A stretch of 64,000 nucleotides of DNA from Labrys miyagiensis (lineage in GTDB: Bacteria > Pseudomonadota > Alphaproteobacteria > Rhizobiales > Labraceae), in assembly GCF_030160835.1 (NCBI RefSeq), contig NZ_BSPC01000014.1, positions 97,169-161,168 on the forward strand, read 5' to 3'. Positions 16,125-24,317 of the stretch are shown piece after piece; the first letter of the stretch is position 1; each line of letters opens with the position of its first letter. Made by a program: the position numbers and the translations under genes. A model generated the notes under the pieces. It did not search any database and had not been told where the DNA came from. It was given only the letters and a program-made list of their open reading frames with translations.

Positions 16125-17585
16125 CTAACTGCGCTTTGCTTTGGTGGGCAGCATGCGCCAGCCGATATAGGCACTGAGGAAGCTCAGCAGGGCGGCTGAA
16201 AGCGCGACCGAGAGGAAGGCCGTGATCAGCGCGGATGTGCGCATGACCAGTGCCGCCGGATCCATCGGGACCATCGGTTCGCCATAGCCGCCCGGCACCA
16301 AGGCCGGATCGATGCAGAGGCGATAGGCGAGGGAGGCCACGACACCGAGGCACGCCACCGCGAACAGCCCCGCGATGCGGGCAACGCCGTTGTTGACGCC
16401 GGAGGCGGTGCCGGCGAGGGCGTCTTCAGTCGCCGTCATCACCGTGGTGGTGAGCGGGGAGACCACCAGCCCCATGCCGATACCCATCACCGCCATGGCC
16501 GGCAGGATGCCGAGCCAGAAGGCCTGCAGGATGGCAGCGAGGCCCAGGCCGAGGAAGGAGAGGCCGGTGATGCCGGCGCCCAGCGTCAGGGGAAGGCGCG
16601 GGCCGATCCGGTCGGTGAGCCTGCCGGCATAGGCGCCCATGACCGACATGGTGACGGTGAAGGGCAGGAACACCGACCCGGCAAAGGCTTCCGGCAGCCT
16701 GAGTGCCTCGATCAGCGTGGTCGGCAGGAAGAACAGCGCGCCGGCGAGCGAGAAATAGAGGAAGAAGGTGAGGAGGTTCGCGCCGTTGAACACCGGCAGT
16801 GTGAACAGGAAGCGCGGCAGCATCGGCGCCTTCGTCTGCCCTTCCCAGATCCAGAACAGCATCAGCGCCGCGGCGCCGGCAAGGAAGGCGAGGGCGATGC
16901 GCAGGACCCCCGGCTGCGCGTCGCTGGCATAGGTCAGCCCCAGCGCCAGGGCGCCGAGGCCGATAGTGACCAGCAGCGCGCCGACGAGATCGAGGCCACC
17001 GTCCTGCTTGGCGGCGAGGCGCGGCGTATGCGCGAACAGCAGGGCGAGCGCGATGAGCCCGATCGGCAGGTTGAGCCAGAAGATCCAGCGCCATGCCTCC
17101 GGCCCACCGGTCTCGATGAGAAAGCCGCCAATGATCGGCCCGAAGGCCGAAGCGATGCCCGAGGCCATCGACCAGATGCCGATCGCCCGCCCACGCTCCT
17201 TCGACTCATATGTGCGGGCGATGAGGGCCAGGCTGCCCGGTATCATGAAGGCCGCCCCAGCCCCCTGGATCGCCCGCAAAGCGATCAATTGGCTCGGCGA
17301 AGCGGCGAGCGCGCAGCCGATCGAAGCCAGGCAGAAGGCCGCGATCCCGCCCGCAAAAGTCTCGCGTTGCCCGAATCTGTCTCCGGCCGCGCCGCCCACC
17401 AGGATCAGCGACGACAGCAGCAGCATATAGGCATTGACAATCCACTGCGCCTCGCCGAAGCCCGCCCCGAGGCTGGAACGAATGGCCGGGATCGCCACCG
17501 GCAGCACCGAGCCGTCGATGAAGCCGAGCGAGGATGCGAGGACGGTGGCGATGAGGACCGCGATGCGCTGCGAGGAGGCGAACAT
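16125..17585 (-). CDS. MFS multidrug transporter, DHA2 (EmrB/QacA) type
   Basis: The 486-residue inner-membrane protein has 14 predicted helices, as in the drug:H+ antiporter-2 family. Diagnostic segments are motif D1 in helix 1 (LGFIDGSVLPVAIPAI), motif A (GDRFGQRETF), RAIQGAGAAFMIPGSLALI (motif B) and the helix 5 motif C GIASAFGPIIGGFL. Start ATG 17585 gives helix 1 directly; the longer upstream frame has no membrane or family features. It stands alone between a DUF1127 gene and an ACT-domain gene. Substrate unknown. Confidence 0.9.
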   Translation of the reverse strand: MFASSQRIAVLIATVLASSLGFIDGSVLPVAIPAIRSSLGAGFGEAQWIVNAYMLLLSSLILVGGAAGDRFGQRETFAGGIAAFCLASIGCALAASPSQLIALRAIQGAGAAFMIPGSLALIARTYESKERGRAIGIWSMASGIASAFGPIIGGFLIETGGPEAWRWIFWLNLPIGLIALALLFAHTPRLAAKQDGGLDLVGALLVTIGLGALALGLTYASDAQPGVLRIALAFLAGAAALMLFWIWEGQTKAPMLPRFLFTLPVFNGANLLTFFLYFSLAGALFFLPTTLIEALRLPEAFAGSVFLPFTVTMSVMGAYAGRLTDRIGPRLPLTLGAGITGLSFLGLGLAAILQAFWLGILPAMAVMGIGMGLVVSPLTTTVMTATEDALAGTASGVNNGVARIAGLFAVACLGVVASLAYRLCIDPALVPGGYGEPMVPMDPAALVMRTSALITAFLSVALSAALLSFLSAYIGWRMLPTKAKRS

Positions 17586-17712
17586 GGCCCGGCCTATCAG
17601 CTTCCATCGGGCCGGCGCAAGCGTTGGGCTCCACCCTGCACAGCTGGAATAACGCCGGCGTCCGACACCGACCTGATCCCGCGGAGCTTCAATCAAACGG
17701 ATCGGGATACTC

Positions 17713-18105
17713 CTATCGCAATCCGGTCGCCCATTCTTCCGTAACCGCCCTGGCGTGGTTCGGGTCGTCGGTGACGAGGATGAGGCGGTTGGCGTGATCG
17801 CTATACATGGTGACAATATTGATGCCAGCCTCGCCCAGTTGCTTGCCGATCGCGCCCAACTGGCCCGGTTCGTCCTGCTTCAGCCTCCGGACCAGGACTT
17901 CACGAATGGCGACCACGTCGAGACCAGCCGCCTGGGCGGCGCGCCTTGCCTCCTCGCCGTTCTCGACAAGGAAATGGGCTTGCCCATCGCGCCCCGTCGT
18001 GAAGACGCCGCCACCTTCGATACTGATGCCTGCGGCACCCATCGCCTCGCCGAAGCGGCCGAGTTCACCTGGTTTGTCGTTCAGCCTTACGTGAATATCG
18101 AACAT
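17713..18105 (-). CDS. double ACT-domain protein
   Basis: The 130-residue protein consists of two ACT domains in tandem: MFDIHVRLNDKPGELGRFGE with GGGVFTTG, and DEPGQLGAIGKQLGEAGINIVTMYSDH. ACT domains bind amino acids and regulate enzymes or transcription, and free-standing doublets act as small effectors. AGGAGGAG lies 8 bases before the ATG at 18105. It is divergent from the OsmC gene with 125 bp between the starts. Ligand and partner are unknown. Confidence 0.82.
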   Translation of the reverse strand: MFDIHVRLNDKPGELGRFGEAMGAAGISIEGGGVFTTGRDGQAHFLVENGEEARRAAQAAGLDVVAIREVLVRRLKQDEPGQLGAIGKQLGEAGINIVTMYSDHANRLILVTDDPNHARAVTEEWATGLR

Positions 18106-18230
18106 CGACCTCTCCTCCTGATTGCGACGCAATTCTACCGCGGCGCATCACCTGATGCTTCGGTGCGCGCCGAAGCATTCCGCGGCAAATTCCGTCATTC
18201 TGATTGCCGGATGAAACAGAGGAGGCTGCA

Positions 18231-18701
18231 ATGTCGAACTACACGGCCACTATCAGCTGGAGTCGCAACGGGCAGGACTTCGCTGGGAATCGCTATAGCC
18301 GCGCGCATCTGTGGAGTTTCGATGGCGGCGTCCTGGTCCGAGCGTCATCCTCGCCCGCGGTCGTGCCAGAGCCGATGTCGGCCAGCGACGCCGTCGATCC
18401 CGAAGAGGCCTTCGTCGCTTCGCTGTCGAGCTGCCACATGCTGTGGTTCCTCTCCGTGGCGGCCTCGAAAGGCTATTGCGTCGACAGCTACGACGACACG
18501 GCGGAGGGAGTGATGAGTCGGAACGAGGAAGGTCGCATCGCCATGACGAAGGTTACCCTGCGGCCCCGCGTGCAATTTGCCAAGGGCAAGGCGCCGAGTG
18601 CGACGGACCAGCAGGCCCTGCATGAGGAAGCGCATGCCAAATGCTTCATCGCCGCGTCGGTCAAGACGGCAGTCGCGATCCAGGCGAGCATGCGCCCGTG
18701 A
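18231..18701 (+). CDS. OsmC family peroxidase-like protein
   Basis: The 156-residue protein belongs to the OsmC/Ohr superfamily, which reduces organic hydroperoxides with two cysteines. Cys68 in SLSSCHMLWFL and Cys138 in HAKCFIAASV match the peroxidatic and resolving positions. The N-terminus has YTATISWSRNGQDF and the start ATG 18231 has GAGGAG upstream. OsmC rather than Ohr is suggested by the SCHMLWF context, as in YhfA/OsmC-like proteins. It stands alone, divergent from the ACT gene. Confidence 0.88.
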   Translation: MSNYTATISWSRNGQDFAGNRYSRAHLWSFDGGVLVRASSSPAVVPEPMSASDAVDPEEAFVASLSSCHMLWFLSVAASKGYCVDSYDDTAEGVMSRNEEGRIAMTKVTLRPRVQFAKGKAPSATDQQALHEEAHAKCFIAASVKTAVAIQASMRP

Positions 18702-18758
18702 AGACCCGCCCCGGCCGGCGCCGATAGACCGAACTGTCAGGCCGCGTGAGGCGGCGGC

Positions 18759-18971
18759 TCAGGCGCCTCTGCTCCGCTCGAACCACGCCAGAGCCTCGCC
18801 AAGCTGCGTGAACTTCGCCTCCTCGTCGAGCTTTACCCGCTCGCCGCCCTTCTTCTCGAAGCGGCGTCCGCGGTAGAAGGTCGTCACCCCCCTTCCATCC
18901 GCGTTCGGCTTGTCGAGCTTCCACAGTTCCGCCGTCTCGTCCTCGCGAATCCTGACCCAGCGCAGCGTCAC
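18759..18971 (-). CDS. 70-residue hypothetical protein overlapping the class II aldolase gene
   Basis: The small protein reads MTLRWVRIREDETAELWKLD and includes GRGVTTFYRGRRFEKKGGERVK. It begins at GTG 18971, whose TGA-shifted bases overlap the aldolase stop (GTGA), a typical translational coupling. It is basic in the middle and acidic at the end, with no signal peptide or membrane helix. I do not recognise a family; the beta-strand-like opening and the coupling suggest a real gene rather than a chance frame. Confidence 0.6.
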   Translation of the reverse strand: MTLRWVRIREDETAELWKLDKPNADGRGVTTFYRGRRFEKKGGERVKLDEEAKFTQLGEALAWFERSRGA

Positions 18972-19684
18972 AGGTTGTTAATCCGCATCAAGGCGTCGAA
19001 GTGGAGCTTGGCCTGGTGGTCGAGTACATTCATCCATTCACGGGCGGTGCTTTCCACCACCTGCTGGGGGATCAGCTTCAGCGGCTTGCCGGTCGACATC
19101 GCCAGCACCTGCTGGCGGCAGGCGCGGTCGAGGAAATAGAGGTCGTCGAAGGCGGTGGCGACCGAGGGGCCGCCGACGATCACGCCGTGATGGGCGAGGA
19201 AGACGATGTCGGCCTTTTGGTCCGACTTGGCGGTGGAAGCGATGCGCTCGCCCTCCTCGGAGCCGGAGGCGAAGCCGCCGAATTCATCGTTGTAGGCGGT
19301 GCGGCCGTAGAAGCGTGCGGCGGTCTGATGGGCCATCTCGAGCCGGCCGCCTTCCACCATGGTCAGGCTGGTGGCCCAGGGCATATGGGTGTGCAGCAGG
19401 CAGAGATGTCGGGGATTGGCGCGGTGGCCGGCGATATGGATGTTGCGCGCCGTCGCCTCGAGCTCGCCCTCGCCTTCGAGAATCTCGCCCTTGCCGTCCA
19501 CGAGCAGCAGGTCGCCCGGGCGCAGCTCCGACCAGTGGATGCCGTAGGGGTTGAAAAGATAGCGCTCCTCCTCGCCGGGTACCTGCACCGAGAAATGGTT
19601 GCAGATGCCCTCGTTGTAATCGAACTTGGCGGCAAGGCGGAAGGCGGCCGCAAGCTCGCGGCGGTAGACGGTGATATCGGGCAT
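18968..19684 (-). CDS. class II aldolase/adducin family protein
   Basis: The 238-residue protein has the zinc class II aldolase fold of fuculose-1-phosphate aldolase and adducin. Metal-binding histidines are seen in CLLHTHMPWA (His98, His100) and in FLAHHGVIVGG, and EGELEATARNIHIAGHRA is the usual loop before them. I chose ATG 19684; the 55 extra residues in the longer frame arise from a palindromic repeat. Several relatives cleave sugar phosphates, others are decarboxylases or of unknown function. It is coupled to the small 70-residue gene downstream. Confidence 0.87.
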   Translation of the reverse strand: MPDITVYRRELAAAFRLAAKFDYNEGICNHFSVQVPGEEERYLFNPYGIHWSELRPGDLLLVDGKGEILEGEGELEATARNIHIAGHRANPRHLCLLHTHMPWATSLTMVEGGRLEMAHQTAARFYGRTAYNDEFGGFASGSEEGERIASTAKSDQKADIVFLAHHGVIVGGPSVATAFDDLYFLDRACRQQVLAMSTGKPLKLIPQQVVESTAREWMNVLDHQAKLHFDALMRINNL

Positions 19685-19747
19685 CTCGGACGGTCCGGTT
19701 CGGGGGAAGGGCCGAGCGTATCGGCGTGGCGTACAAAGGACAAGGTG

Positions 19748-19871
19748 GTCATCCCCCACGCGCCGCAATGCGCAGCATTGCCGCGCAGATGCGGGATCGT
19801 GGACAGGAAAATCAACGGACGGTCCCGCATCTGCACCGCGGCATTGCATGCCGCAACGCGAGCGGGATGAC
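19748..19871. repeat. long imperfect inverted repeat
   Basis: Arms of about 50 bases begin gtcatcccccacgcgccgc and end gcgagcgggatgac; the inner parts gcagatgcgggatcgt and ggtcccgcatctgc also pair. The loop is about 20 bases. It separates the mbfA 3' end from the aldolase gene and ends 5 bases before the mbfA stop. Confidence 0.75.
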
Positions 19872-19876
19872 GGCCT

Positions 19877-20830
19877 TCACTGGCTGCCGATCAGGATGCC
19901 GGTGAACAGCACGAGCAGGCCGCCTAGCACCACCTGGACGATGGCCGAGGTGAAGGGAGTCGCCATGAAGCGCGTGCGGATCCAGGAGATGGCGATGAGT
20001 TCCACCACCACGACGCAGCCCGCGACGCCTGTCGCCACCCAGAAGTCCGGGATGAGATAGGGCAGCGTATGCCCGAGCCCGCCGACGGCCGTCATGACGC
20101 CGCAGGCGGCGCCGCGTACCCAGGGCAGGCCGCGACCGGTGATCTCGCCGTCGTCGGAGAGCGCTTCCGTCAGGCCCATGCTGATGCCGGCGCCGATCGA
20201 GGCGGCGAGGCCCACCAGGAAGGCGTCCCAGGAATGCTGGGTGGCGAAGGCGGCGGCGAAAATCGGGGCGAGGGTGGAGATCGAGCCATCGATCAGCCCG
20301 GCCAAGGCCGGCTGCACGATCTGCAGCACGAAGAGCTTGCGGGCCGTCTCCTCCTCGCTCTGCCTCTCCTCCTGCGGCACACCCGCTTCGAGCGTGGCCG
20401 CAAGATTCTCGTGACGCTTTTCCTCCTCGGCTAGATCAGCCAGGAGGGCGCGGATATCGACATCGCGGGCCTGCCCGGCCGCCCGCTCGTAATATTTCGC
20501 CGCTTCCAGCTCCATGGTCTCGGCCTGCTCGCGCACGGCGTCGATGCGCAGATTGTCGAGCAGCCAGATCGGATTGCGTTTCAGGAAACCCGCCACGTCC
20601 TGGCGGGTGACATAGGGCAGGGTGTCGCCGAACTTCGAGGTGTAGAGCTCGGCGAGGCGGTGGCGATGGCCGTGCTCTTCGTCCGCCATCGCCTCGAAGA
20701 TCTTGGCGGAAGAGGGATAATCCGCCCGCAGGCGGTTGGCGAACTGGAGGTAGATGCGCGCATCCTCCTCCTCATTGGAGATGGCGAGCGCGAGAATCTC
20801 GGCCTCGTTCAAGTCAGCGAAGCGTTTCAT
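19877..20830 (-). CDS. mbfA: membrane-bound ferritin MbfA, iron exporter
   Basis: The 317-residue protein joins an N-terminal rubrerythrin/ferritin-like four-helix domain (about 1-160) to a C-terminal VIT1/CCC1-type membrane domain (about 170-317, with GLIDGSISTLAPIFAAAFA and GAGISMGLTEALSDDGE). Iron ligands are likely in SNEEEDARIY, DEEHGHRHR, MELEAAKYYERAA and EEEKRHENL. This architecture is MbfA, known in Bradyrhizobium and Agrobacterium to export iron from the cytoplasm and to protect against iron and peroxide stress; it is repressed by Irr under low iron. An Irr-like site lies 20 bases upstream. Confidence 0.93.
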   Translation of the reverse strand: MKRFADLNEAEILALAISNEEEDARIYLQFANRLRADYPSSAKIFEAMADEEHGHRHRLAELYTSKFGDTLPYVTRQDVAGFLKRNPIWLLDNLRIDAVREQAETMELEAAKYYERAAGQARDVDIRALLADLAEEEKRHENLAATLEAGVPQEERQSEEETARKLFVLQIVQPALAGLIDGSISTLAPIFAAAFATQHSWDAFLVGLAASIGAGISMGLTEALSDDGEITGRGLPWVRGAACGVMTAVGGLGHTLPYLIPDFWVATGVAGCVVVVELIAISWIRTRFMATPFTSAIVQVVLGGLLVLFTGILIGSQ

Positions 20831-20849
20831 GGTCGTACACAGATTTTAA

Positions 20850-20864
20850 TTGGAATAATTCTAA
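20850..20864 (-). promoter_or_regulatory. candidate Irr-binding site (ICE-like) upstream of mbfA
   Basis: On the minus strand the 15-base near-palindrome TTAGAATTATTCCAA has 6 of 7 arm pairs matching. Irr boxes (iron control elements) in Hyphomicrobiales are AT-rich palindromes built around TTAGAA and TTCTAA. Its position just upstream of the mbfA start fits repression. Assignment to Irr is inference from motif and target gene. Confidence 0.5.
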
Positions 20865-21045
20865 ATTGAGCCTTAGTTACCCCGCTTCGACCGGGGAGTC
20901 GAGCCTTATTCTAACGTGAAGCATCAAGCTCCGTTCTTGAGGGGTATGTCTCTCTTTGGTGAGCCCAAAATGCCCTGCCCCCAAAGCTAATGAACTTTGC
21001 AATTCGATCCCGCAAAAAAGGCGGTGAGGAAAAGCCCAAATAGCC

Positions 21046-21723
21046 TCAGTTCCCAGGGCTGCTCGCTAACCAGATCGTATGCCGCGCGCCACTGCGACCT
21101 TTGTTGGCGCGCACGCGCACTTCATCGACGGCAAAGCCTGACTTCAGCAGACGTTGGGCGAATTTCGGATCGGCGCCCTGCGACCACACCGCCAGGACCC
21201 CCTTGGGCGCCAATGCCTTCAACGCCGCCACCAGGCCCTCGATCTCGTAGAGGCGGTCGTTCGACTGGCGCGTCAGACCCTCGGGGCCATTATCGACGTC
21301 GAGCAGGATGGCATCGAAACGGCGTCCCGACCGGATCACCTTGCCGACATCCGCTATCTCGATGCTCACGCGTGGATCATCGAGACTGGTGCCAAAAATC
21401 GACGCCATCGGGCCCCTTGCCCAGGCCACCACAGCCGGCACAAGTTCCGCCACCGTGATCTCGGCATCATCGGGAAAACAGGCGAGCGCCGCTCGCAGCG
21501 TAAAACCCATGCCGAGCCCACCGATCAGGATGCGCGAGCGCTTGCGCTCGCCAAGCCGCTCGCGCGTAATGGTCGCCAGCGCCTCCTCGGAGCCGCTGAG
21601 ACGGCTGTTCATCAACTCGATCCGACCCAGCATGATCGAAAACTCGGCCCCACGCTGCATCAAGCGCAGTTCCCCGTCGCCACCCGGGATCGTCGATGTA
21701 GCAAGGCGATTCCAGGGGATCAC
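21046..21723 (-). CDS. spermidine synthase-like methyltransferase-fold protein
   Basis: The 225-residue protein has the Rossmann fold of spermidine synthases and class I methyltransferases: LIGGLGMGFTLRAAL is the nucleotide-binding loop, ITVAELVPAVV the acidic strand and RFDAILLDVDNGPEG the motif after it. The opening IPGGDGELRLMQRGAEFSIMLG is typical of a widespread alphaproteobacterial group without known substrate. GTG 21723 has AGAAGAG upstream and gives the usual IPW start; the longer frame runs back into a repeat. Polyamine synthesis is not demonstrated, as the short length lacks the N-terminal beta domain. Confidence 0.8.
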   Translation of the reverse strand: MIPWNRLATSTIPGGDGELRLMQRGAEFSIMLGRIELMNSRLSGSEEALATITRERLGERKRSRILIGGLGMGFTLRAALACFPDDAEITVAELVPAVVAWARGPMASIFGTSLDDPRVSIEIADVGKVIRSGRRFDAILLDVDNGPEGLTRQSNDRLYEIEGLVAALKALAPKGVLAVWSQGADPKFAQRLLKSGFAVDEVRVRANKGRSGARHTIWLASSPGN

Positions 21724-21763
21724 GGCGAGGCTCTTCTGCAAGACGGCGGCGGTACAGGGTCGT

Positions 21764-21863
21764 CTAGAGCAAAGGGCGTTTACACGCAAACGCCTATTGC
21801 TCTAACTCCTTGTTTTCGCGCGTCTTTGCGATTCTTTCCGATTCCGTCAAATCGCAAAACGCT
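21764..21863 (-). repeat. mosaic repeat, copy 1, inverted relative to 23416-23516
   Basis: The segment has an inner palindrome (ctagagcaaagggcgtttac with caaacgcctattgctctaa) and a tail ending cgtcaaatcgcaaaacgct. The reverse complement is found at 23416-23516 with about 90 percent identity by eye. The remainder of 21864-22135 shows no gene or clear motif. Confidence 0.8.
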
Positions 21864-22135
21864 ACAGCAGAATGCCGAGATGAAGATAACGAGCCTGGGG
21901 GGAGAGTGTCGCAAGCGTTGAGCTCAACAGAGGAGGACAAGACGCTACAACTGGCCGACGACACGTGATCTCTGCTGCGCCTGTACTGGCCGATGGGAGG
22001 CGACGGTCAGCGTGTAGTGTTCAAATTGATGGATGACTTTTCGATTGCCCTATCTGAAGGTAGAGCGATCGTTTTCGGCATTTGTCATTCCACGCCAAGC
22101 TGGAACGGTGGCGAAAAGATGGGAAGGGGAGAACG

Positions 22136-23119
22136 ATGGCGACGCGATTGAACTGGGGGATCCTCGGCACCGGCTGGATTGCAGATCTCTTTGTCAAGGA
22201 TCTGCAACTCACTGGTCACAAGGTCGCCGCCGTCGGCTCGCGCGGCCAGGTGGGGGCCGATCGCTTCGCCAAAACCTTCGGTATTCCCAACGCCCATGGC
22301 AGCTACAGGACTCTCTGCGACGACCCGGAGGTCGACCTGATCTATGTTGCCACCCCGCATCCCATGCATGCCGAAAACGCGATCATGGCGCTGGAGGCCG
22401 GCAAGCACGTACTGGTTGAAAAGCCCTTCACTATCAATGCCGGCGAGGCCCGCCGAATCGTCGATCTCGCGAAGGCCCGCAAACTCGTCGTGCTGGAAGC
22501 GATGTGGACCCGCTTCCTGCCACACATGGTTCGCGTGCGCGAGATTCTCACTTCCGGCGTACTTGGCAAGGTTTACTCCGTAATCGCCGACCACACCCGC
22601 GACCTGCCTGATGATCCCGCCCATCGTCTGAATGCCCTGGAGCTTGGTGGCGGCGCCTTGCTCGATCTCGGCATCTATCCGATTTCCTTCGCCTGGGACG
22701 TGCTTGGCAAGCCTGAGGAAATTGTATCGATGGCCCGTTTTAAGCAGACGGGCGCCGACGCCGAGGTCGCCACCATCTTCCGTCACGCCGGCGGCGCCAT
22801 GTCGACGACGATCTCGACCAGCGACAATGGCGGACTAAATGTCGCCGTGGTTCTCGGCACTGAGGCGCGCATCGAATTTGCAGCTACCTGGTATATGCCG
22901 ACCTCGTTCCGGGTCATCGACCGCCACGAAAAGGTGCTGGAGACCTGTTCGTTTGACGTCCCCGGGCGCGGCATGCAGTACCAGGCCGACGAAATCGAGC
23001 GGCTGGTAAGGGAGGGCAGGCTCGCCGGAGACATCCTGCCGCCGGACGAAACCGTCGGTATAATGGAGACGCTCGACACCATTCGACGGCAGATTGGTCT
23101 GCGCTACCCGACGGAGTAG
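22136..23119 (+). CDS. Gfo/Idh/MocA family oxidoreductase
   Basis: The 327-residue NAD(P)-dependent dehydrogenase has the N-terminal Rossmann motif WGILGTGWIADLF, the catalytic-type EKPF (VLVEKPFTINAGEAR) and the C-terminal alpha/beta domain with ALLDLGIYPISFAWDVLG. Close relatives include dimeric dihydrodiol and 1,5-anhydrofructose-type dehydrogenases. ATG 22136 has GGGAAGGGGAG upstream; a longer in-frame start is not preferred. The gene is monocistronic and bracketed by two inverted copies of one repeat. Confidence 0.9.
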   Translation: MATRLNWGILGTGWIADLFVKDLQLTGHKVAAVGSRGQVGADRFAKTFGIPNAHGSYRTLCDDPEVDLIYVATPHPMHAENAIMALEAGKHVLVEKPFTINAGEARRIVDLAKARKLVVLEAMWTRFLPHMVRVREILTSGVLGKVYSVIADHTRDLPDDPAHRLNALELGGGALLDLGIYPISFAWDVLGKPEEIVSMARFKQTGADAEVATIFRHAGGAMSTTISTSDNGGLNVAVVLGTEARIEFAATWYMPTSFRVIDRHEKVLETCSFDVPGRGMQYQADEIERLVREGRLAGDILPPDETVGIMETLDTIRRQIGLRYPTE

Positions 23120-23253
23120 TGAACACCGTTTCAGGCGCCACCGGGTCCCCTACACGTCCCCTGTGGGCATGCATTTGCAGCCGTACGAGGGGTTTTGCCA
23201 ATCATTGCCGCATCCATTACTTTGCAGATACCGATTAGAGCTACGCATACAAG

Positions 23254-23415
23254 GTGTTTATTCTCGAGCAGGACAACAGCCATGCCGCTGACTTGATCCA
23301 ATTGCTGACCAAAAATCCGACTGATAGCAACACTAAGCTGCTTCAGATTATCTCTCCGCAGTCGACACCCTGGAAAGTTGTCCACGCGGTTACCGAGGAA
23401 TTGCAAGCGGGCTAA
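23254..23415 (+). pseudogene. 53-codon open frame, possible gene remnant
   Basis: From GTG 23254 the frame reads VFILEQDNSHAADLIQLLTK and later includes LLQIISPQSTPWKVVHAVTEELQAG before TAA. The amino-acid composition looks like a real protein, with amphipathic helices, unlike chance frames in this GC-rich DNA. A TAG lies just upstream in the same frame (FADTD-stop-SYAYKVF), so it may be the tail of a decayed gene. The stop abuts the repeat at 23416. No family was recognised. Confidence 0.35.
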
Positions 23416-23516
23416 AGCGTTTTGCGATTTGACGGAATCGGCAAGAATCGCAAAGACGCGTCGAAACAAAGAGTTAGAGCAAAGCAGCGTTTACGCCTAA
23501 ACGCGCTTTGCTCTAG
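23416..23516 (+). repeat. mosaic repeat, copy 2
   Basis: It begins agcgttttgcgatttgacgg and ends with a palindrome (agagcaaagcagcgtttacg ... aacgcgctttgctctag). It is the inverted partner of 21764-21863. The rest of 23120-23663 holds only the remnant described above and no other gene. Confidence 0.82.
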
Positions 23517-23663
23517 GGCAATACGTAAAAATAGCGAAGCGTACGGCTCCTTCAGAGCAAATTGCCGAAGGTGGCCTGGAAGAGCAGGGACCGCCCCAAA
23601 CCCAACCCGTTTCGCTATTTCAATTCGTCACCGACGGGTTGCGCTCCTCAGTGTGGATTATCG

Positions 23664-24236
23664 TCAGGCCGCCGGCAGATAGGGCACGCTGAACAGGCGC
23701 GACAGGATGGCGCTGATCACGAAGTTGATGACGATGCCGATCAGGATGATGGCGATGGTGTAGATCAGCGACTTGTCCTGCGGCGTGCGCATCATGACAG
23801 GCACGCCGGTAAAGAGCAGATAGATGCTGTAGAGGCCGATGAGGCCGAGAATGCCGAGGAGCGGGATGACGGCGAAGATGCCCGCGAGCCAAGCGGCCGT
23901 CATGGAATAGGCCACGAGCTTGAAGGCGTTGAGGAAATCCGACGTGCCATCGAAACTGGGTGCCAGCTTGTCGACAAGCAGCGCCACGACATAGACGACC
24001 GCGAGCGAGGCTGCGTAGCTGAGAATCGCGAAGATCAGGCCGCTGAAGAAGCCGATCCGCATGCCGCCGAAGCCGATCAGCGATGTACCGATGAAGGTCG
24101 CGATGGGGCCGATCGCCGCAAGATAGACGACGTAATGGCGGTAGATCGCCTCGACGCTGGTGGCTTCCCCGCCGATGATGCGCCATTCCTCGCTCGGAGC
24201 GAGCAGGAGGTTTCGCGCTCGTGCAACCACGTCCAT
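23664..24236 (-). CDS. Yip1 family membrane protein
   Basis: The 190-residue protein has five hydrophobic helices and the Yip1 domain layout: cytoplasmic start LLLAPSEEWRIIGGEATSVEAIYRHYV, then IGPIATFIGTSL, and FNAFKLVAYSMTAAWLAGIFAVIPLLG, which matches the conserved AY/P-gated segment. Bacterial Yip1 proteins have no established function. No partner gene is apparent; the gene is followed by a different operon on the same strand. Confidence 0.83.
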   Translation of the reverse strand: MDVVARARNLLLAPSEEWRIIGGEATSVEAIYRHYVVYLAAIGPIATFIGTSLIGFGGMRIGFFSGLIFAILSYAASLAVVYVVALLVDKLAPSFDGTSDFLNAFKLVAYSMTAAWLAGIFAVIPLLGILGLIGLYSIYLLFTGVPVMMRTPQDKSLIYTIAIILIGIVINFVISAILSRLFSVPYLPAA

Positions 24237-24317
24237 GCCAGCCTCCCGCTAGGTTCAACCCACCCAAAATACCACAGGGCACCTACGGTTGTATGGCAAA
24301 CCGCCACCGATCGGTGG

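Noticed and set aside
23131-23469. 112-codon minus-strand frame
   Set aside because: It runs into the mosaic repeat and lies antisense to a better-looking 53-codon frame; no start signal.
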